Source: Alphaproteobacteria bacterium
Lineage (GTDB): Bacteria; Pseudomonadota; Alphaproteobacteria; UBA8366
Assembly: GCA_018665505.1 (NCBI GenBank)
Contig: JABJCS010000192.1
Coordinates: 1-7,205, forward strand
Length of the DNA stretch: 7,205 bases
Reading direction: 5' to 3'
The notes beneath the pieces are model-generated. The model did not search any database. It saw nothing but the letters and a program-made list of their open reading frames with translations, and had not been told where the DNA came from. The position numbers and the translations under genes were made by a program. Positions 5,596 through 7,205 of the stretch are shown piece by piece. How positions within the stretch are numbered: the first letter of the stretch is position 1; each line of letters begins with the position of its first letter.

Positions 5596-5985
5596 GTGAA
5601 ACGAACTCAATACGCGTCGGACTATCAAAAATCACGATCCTATGCGCCTGCCGTCGTAACCGAAGGTGGGCGGACAGTATGGCTGGCCGGTCTCTTGGCG
5701 GCGGAAGACGAGGAAGGACAGTCGCTCGCCGGTGATTTCGGTGGACAGGTCCGCTGCATCTTCCGCAAGATGGCGGCGCAGATGGCGGAGGTCGGAGGCA
5801 CAATCGACCAGGTGGTCACTATGACCGCCTTTATCACCGAAGTCCGTTACAATGGCGAATTCGTCGAACTGCGTAAGGAATTCTTCCAAGAGGACAGTTA
5901 CCCGGCGTCCACCTTGGTGACGGTGAAGGCTCTGAACCGACCGGAAGCGCTGGTCGAAATTACCGCGACGGCCGTAATTCCATAA
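5596..5985 (+). CDS. RidA/YjgF/UK114-family protein lacking the usual active-site arginine
   Basis: 129 residues, the standard length of a Rid subunit (a trimer in known members). The start is GTG at 5596 with SD GGAAG at 5585-5589, 14 bp after the BadI-like stop. Family landmarks are WLAGLLA (29-35), DFGGQVRCIFRKMAAQMAEVGGTIDQVVTMTAFI (47-80), YPASTLVTVKAL (102-113), and LVEITATAV (119-127). RidA removes reactive enamine/imine intermediates. Its substrate carboxylate is held by Arg105 in the motif PAR; here the aligned residue is S105, so the usual 2-aminoacrylate deaminase activity is unlikely. E121 matches the conserved Glu near the C-terminus. Other Rid subgroups lacking this Arg sit in catabolic operons with unclear roles. 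Its place at the end of the badHI-like group suggests a role in ring catabolism, for example on an enol or keto-thioester (inference). Confidence 0.88.
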   Translation: MKRTQYASDYQKSRSYAPAVVTEGGRTVWLAGLLAAEDEEGQSLAGDFGGQVRCIFRKMAAQMAEVGGTIDQVVTMTAFITEVRYNGEFVELRKEFFQEDSYPASTLVTVKALNRPEALVEITATAVIP

Positions 5986-6837
5986 TCATTTCGGTCGGCG
6001 AATCCGCGGGTTCTCGTCGCCGGTCGCCTCTGCCACATGTTTGAGAATGCGATTTAGGGGCTGCACCGCGACGGCCATATCCGTGGCATTGGCGTGGATG
6101 AATACGGCGGGTTCGATCCAAATTCCACAATGACCCTTCCAATAGACAACATCGCCACGGCGTAAGTCCGAGAGATCGTGCTCGCAGATGGCCTCTCGTC
6201 CGATGGACCGCTCCTGCATGTCGCTATCGCGTGGCACGTTGATGCCACAACGCATCAAGGACATTTGCACCAGTGCCGAGCAATCCAATCCGAGGCTGGT
6301 GCGCCCGCCCCAGAGATACGGTGTGCCGACGAATCGCAGGGCGACAGCGCAATGATCCGTCTCATGGCTTTCCAAGGGGGCGAGATGGCGCCGGAAGATC
6401 CAACCGCCTTCGGACAGCAATCCAAAACCACCTTCCTCCGTCTCGGTTAAGCTCAAAGCCGCGTTCATGCTGAGGAGATGCAGCGGCGGTGATTTAAGAT
6501 CAGGCTCCGGATAGATAAAGGTGCGCAAGCTCGCCACCATATGCGTGGCGTCACCAATTTTAGGACTAAGAGATTCTTCGCGGAGGTAGCCCACATAACC
6601 GTCCGTTCGCGCTTGCACCCAAGCCCAACCTTCGCTTCGCTCGAAAACGTCGACTATTTCCCCATAGAGGAGCTCTGTATCGATGGAGACCGCTAAATCG
6701 GGTCGCGGTCGAAGCGCAGCGTTTCCCACGACGATGCGTGCGGTTTCCGCTTCCACATAGCGGTCCGCCGTAATTTTCCCGCGCAAATTTGCATCGGCGA
6801 GATCCGGGCGATAGGCGTGTAAACGTCGGTCGAGCAT
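5986..6837 (-). CDS. NlpC/P60 (C40) cysteine peptidase with N-terminal SH3b-type domains
   Basis: 283 residues. Residues of about 33-92 form a bacterial SH3 domain (ARIVVGNAALRPRPD ... LLYGEIVDVFERSEGWAWVQARTDGYVGYLRE). A second SH3-like segment spans about 98-155. The NlpC/P60 catalytic domain covers about 160-265: C186 in GLDCSALVQ, H236 in KGHCGIW, and H248 in FIHAN as the third polar residue. FVGTPYLWGGR (169-179) is the usual approach to the nucleophile. Such enzymes cut D-Glu-diaminopimelate or nearby bonds in peptidoglycan peptides; SH3b domains bind the wall. No signal peptide is seen, which is common in this proteobacterial subgroup and may mean it works on recycled muropeptides in the cytoplasm. 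The SD before the ATG at 6837 is weak. Its stop directly abuts that of the converging RidA gene. Confidence 0.88.
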   Translation of the reverse strand: MLDRRLHAYRPDLADANLRGKITADRYVEAETARIVVGNAALRPRPDLAVSIDTELLYGEIVDVFERSEGWAWVQARTDGYVGYLREESLSPKIGDATHMVASLRTFIYPEPDLKSPPLHLLSMNAALSLTETEEGGFGLLSEGGWIFRRHLAPLESHETDHCAVALRFVGTPYLWGGRTSLGLDCSALVQMSLMRCGINVPRDSDMQERSIGREAICEHDLSDLRRGDVVYWKGHCGIWIEPAVFIHANATDMAVAVQPLNRILKHVAEATGDENPRIRRPK

Positions 6838-7113
6838 TTCCGTTAACGGTTATTTAGTTATGGCTCGAGGCCACTCACGACATGAAAACACTGTAAAACG
6901 GGTGTTCGCAAACCGATGCGGAAAAAATCATGCATTGTTCATTTAAATATGCGCGCTGGACCGCGGTGTTCGATCCGGGCGAGGGGACGAGCAGACACGA
7001 AGAAATAACAGGCTTCTACGGAGTGCATCCATGTTTATTCGCCTCGACCCGCAAGGTGTCGAAACGAAGCTGGATGTAAGCTGCAGTTACTCGTGGAACG
7101 ATTTGTGGATTGA
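6838..7113. other. Intergenic region between peptidase and transposase remnant
   Basis: A 276-bp region. It contains the perfect 10-bp palindrome CCGTTAACGG at 6840-6849, just before the peptidase start, and an inverted AACAC/GTGTT pair around 6888-6907. Two very short plus-strand frames (6860-6946, 28 aa; 6949-7008, 19 aa) lack an SD and look like chance. From 7031 there is a better supported start (separate entry). No tRNA or other RNA gene was recognised. Confidence 0.5.
7031..7074 (+). pseudogene. Possible 5' end of a gene interrupted by an insertion sequence
   Basis: An ATG at 7031 has a GGAG SD (7020-7023, spacing 7) and opens MFIRLDPQGVETKLD. The frame then runs into sequence that lies just past the end of the transposase gene, and stops at 7139-7141 inside the antisense of that transposase. 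A natural reading is a normal gene start cut by the insertion sequence around 7057-7075. It is too short to identify, and the end given here is a guess at the junction. It could also be a chance frame. Confidence 0.3.
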
Positions 7114-7205
7114 TTATAGTTTTTCCCTGAGTGCTTCGTAAGGTGTTTTTCCGTTGAAGGCCCCGTGTGGTCTATGGAAGTTATAAAAGCGCTCCCATTC
7201 ATCTA
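7075..7205 (-). mobile_element. End of an insertion sequence (transposase 3' end), cut by window edge
   Basis: The window enters an insertion sequence on its right, with the transposase read on the minus strand. The element's boundary must lie a little below 7114. TGT at 7075 (TGTAAGCTGCAGTTACTCG) or at 7057 (TGTCGAAACG) could be the terminal inverted repeat, since many IS3/IS481-type ends start with TGT. The opposite end is outside the window, so the repeat and any target duplication cannot be confirmed. Confidence 0.45.
7114..7205 (-). CDS. DDE transposase C-terminus (IS481/IS3-like integrase core), N-terminus outside window
   Basis: The last 29 residues before a TAA (7114-7116 on the minus strand) are visible. 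They read DEWERFYNFHRPHGAFNGK followed by TPYEALREKL. The (Y/W)N..RPH.A(F/L)....P.E.L segment is the classic C-terminal end of rve-type DDE transposases of the IS481 and IS3 families, just after the catalytic Glu. The frame is open to the right edge, so it continues outside the window. The family call within IS481 versus IS3 is uncertain from so short a piece. Nothing visible shows whether the element is intact. Confidence 0.88.
   Translation of the reverse strand, partial: DEWERFYNFHRPHGAFNGKTPYEALREKL

Noticed and set aside
4733..5803. A 356-residue antisense open frame over the badI-like gene
   Set aside because: It lies opposite a gene that matches BadI along its whole length, has no recognisable domain, and overlaps the ends of the neighbouring genes as well.
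6860..7008. Two short plus-strand frames (28 and 19 residues) as small genes
   Set aside because: There is no SD, no resemblance to a known small protein, and composition like random intergenic sequence.

Overview
The window looks like a piece of an alphaproteobacterial chromosome. The main clues are a small high-potential cytochrome c of the c2/class I type, an SDR and crotonase pair that closely resembles BadH and BadI of Rhodopseudomonas palustris, and an SH3b-NlpC/P60 peptidase of a type I associate with Rhodospirillales-like genomes. The assignment comes from protein resemblance recalled from memory, not from a search. Base composition is moderately GC-rich, and the genes are densely packed in short same-strand groups.

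Region 1 (1-1060). Two minus-strand genes lie here: a class I cytochrome c (421-801) and, downstream of it, an AhpD-like carboxymuconolactone decarboxylase family protein cut by the window edge (1-351). A 259-bp divergent intergenic region (802-1060) follows. It holds two pairs of direct repeats and a 16-bp near-palindrome, and looks like a regulatory region shared with the plus-strand gene.

Region 2 (1061-2272). This is the most unusual gene. It encodes a secreted 384-residue protein with a cytochrome P460 domain at its C-terminus (CxxCH at residues 360-364). Ahead of that domain sits a roughly 177-residue array of CNPC/CGAC units carrying 39 cysteines, spaced almost always in multiples of three. 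The position equivalent to the heme-crosslinking lysine of Nitrosomonas P460 is kept (K301). The equivalent of the second-sphere glutamate appears to be Gln (Q321). The gene ends in a strong intrinsic terminator. The cytochrome c transcribed away from the same intergenic region is a natural candidate electron partner.

Region 3 (2288-5985). Five plus-strand genes lie here. A small exported Sel1-repeat protein overlaps by 4 bp (ATGA) an MFS permease of the HcaT/phenylpropionate-permease type. After 84 bp come a BadH-like 2-hydroxycyclohexanecarboxyl-CoA dehydrogenase, a BadI-like 2-ketocyclohexanecarboxyl-CoA hydrolase and a RidA-family protein, with gaps of only 14-16 bp. Together they suggest uptake of a cyclic carboxylic acid and hydrolytic opening of an alicyclic ring at the CoA-thioester level. 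The ligase and the earlier dehydrogenase and hydratase steps are not in the window.

Region 4 (5986-7205). A minus-strand SH3b-NlpC/P60 peptidase converges on the RidA gene with no spacer between the stop codons. The right edge carries the C-terminus of a DDE transposase (IS481/IS3-like integrase core, minus strand). It may have cut into a gene that starts at 7031.
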